In this document: piece by piece, positions 63,491 to 64,000 of the stretch
Numbering within the stretch: the first letter of the stretch is position 1
Layout of the letters: each line of letters opens with the position of its first letter
From: Alphaproteobacteria bacterium
GTDB lineage: Bacteria; Pseudomonadota; Alphaproteobacteria; UBA6615
Reading direction: 5' to 3'
NCBI GenBank assembly: GCA_011087645.1
Contig: JAALLF010000013.1
Span: 1-64,000 of the forward strand
DNA: 64,000 nt
Made by a program: the position numbers and the translations under genes
The notes under the pieces: model-generated
Databases searched by the model: none
Told to the model about the DNA's origin: nothing
Seen by the model: the letters and a program-made list of their open reading frames with translations, nothing else

Positions 63491-64000
63491 CTACTGGTTC
63501 ATCGAATCGAAGAAGTCGTTGTTGGTCTTCGACTTCTTCATTTTGTCGAGCAGGAATTCCATGCCGTCGACCACGCCCATGGGCATGAGGATGCGGCGCA
63601 GCATCCACATCTTCGATAGCGTGTCCTTATCGACCAGCAGCTCTTCTTTGCGGGTGCCCGACTTGGTGATGTCGATCGACGGCCAAGTGCGCTTATCGGC
63701 CAGCTTGCGGTCGAGGATGATTTCCGAGTTACCGGTGCCCTTGAACTCTTCGAAGATGACTTCGTCCATGCGCGAGCCGGTTTCGATCAGCGCGGTCGAG
63801 ATGATGGTCAGCGACCCGCCTTCTTCGATGTTCCGCGCGGCGCCGAAAAAGCGCTTGGGCCGCTGTAGCGCATTGGCGTCGACACCGCCGGTCAGTACCT
63901 TGCCCGAGGACGGTACGACGGTGTTATAGGCGCGCGCCAGGCGAGTAATCGAGTCCAGCAAAATCACCACATCGCGTTTGTGCTCAACCAGGCGTTTGGC
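63491..64000 (-). CDS. rho: transcription termination factor Rho, C-terminal part (cut by window edge)
   Basis: The last 169 residues of Rho; the gene continues beyond 64000, so its start is not visible. The frame includes [20 protein letters not shown] (Walker B and Q-loop region), [20 protein letters not shown] and the R-loop/K-loop arginine finger region [20 protein letters not shown], then the conserved C-terminal EILLD-type region. Rho is a hexameric RNA helicase that ends transcription. In alphaproteobacteria rho lies near mnmE and the replication origin. Confidence 0.98.
   Translation of the reverse strand, partial: AKRLVEHKRDVVILLDSITRLARAYNTVVPSSGKVLTGGVDANALQRPKRFFGAARNIEEGGSLTIISTALIETGSRMDEVIFEEFKGTGNSEIILDRKLADKRTWPSIDITKSGTRKEELLVDKDTLSKMWMLRRILMPMGVVDGMEFLLDKMKKSKTNNDFFDSMNQ

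Overview
The window is a gene-dense, G+C-rich chromosomal segment of an alphaproteobacterium, most like Rhodospirillales and relatives (inferred from gene content; no search was possible). Pointers are the order leuS-lptE-holA facing parB-parA-rsmG-mnmG-mnmE and rho, lineage-restricted small proteins (DUF3576, DUF6489, DUF971), a UbiH-type hydroxylase, a class III cyclase, and two canonical parS sites. The parABS/rho block usually lies near the chromosomal origin in this class, so oriC is probably not far beyond the right edge.

Layout. 0.2-5.7 kb: a leftward catabolic/uptake operon (MmgE/PrpD enzyme, tripartite TctCBA transporter, and a signal-less NMT1/THI5-like binding protein). 6.1-6.3 kb: tRNA-Gly(GCC) with promoter and terminator. 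6.3-9.2 kb: a rightward quality-control set (ProX editing protein, thioredoxin-TPR co-chaperone, LON-domain protein, Trm112-like, DUF971), with a ubiquinone hydroxylase on the other strand. 10.6-12.5 kb: glnK-amtB behind a candidate sigma-54 promoter. 12.7-19.9 kb: DapC-type aminotransferase, FtsK, LolA, a glutamine amidotransferase-fold hydrolase, an FAH-family protein and exonuclease III. 19.9-30.4 kb: a divergent cluster, with ABC-type protein, cyclic-nucleotide-binding protein and methyltransferase leftward, and four glycosyltransferases, a histidine phosphatase, an internally deleted polysaccharide deacetylase and a small membrane protein rightward. 30.4-36.4 kb: a complete oligopeptide-type ABC importer. 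36.7-46.8 kb: membrane adenylate cyclase with a metallo-beta-lactamase protein, MFS transporter, orphan response regulator, DUF427, RibA, an unknown gene behind a very good sigma-54 promoter, L,D-transpeptidase, YggS and a JmjC-like cupin. 46.8-48.3 kb: a porin with a structured leader and strong terminator. 48.3-64 kb: the conserved core block described above, plus YyaL-type protein, Ogt, quinone oxidoreductase, a DksA-like protein and the end of rho.

The most unusual region is 19.9-30.4 kb. Its ABC-type protein has substitutions in the Walker A, Walker B, signature and H-loop motifs and a large insertion containing repeats of its own NLxFG motif. The neighbouring glycosyltransferase operon looks like an envelope-glycan pathway that has lost its deacetylase core. 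I cannot show this is a new system; it is the best candidate here. Other notable items are the sigma-54-driven unknown gene at 43 kb, the porin leader, and four intergenic palindromic repeats, two of which are near-identical copies 19 kb apart.
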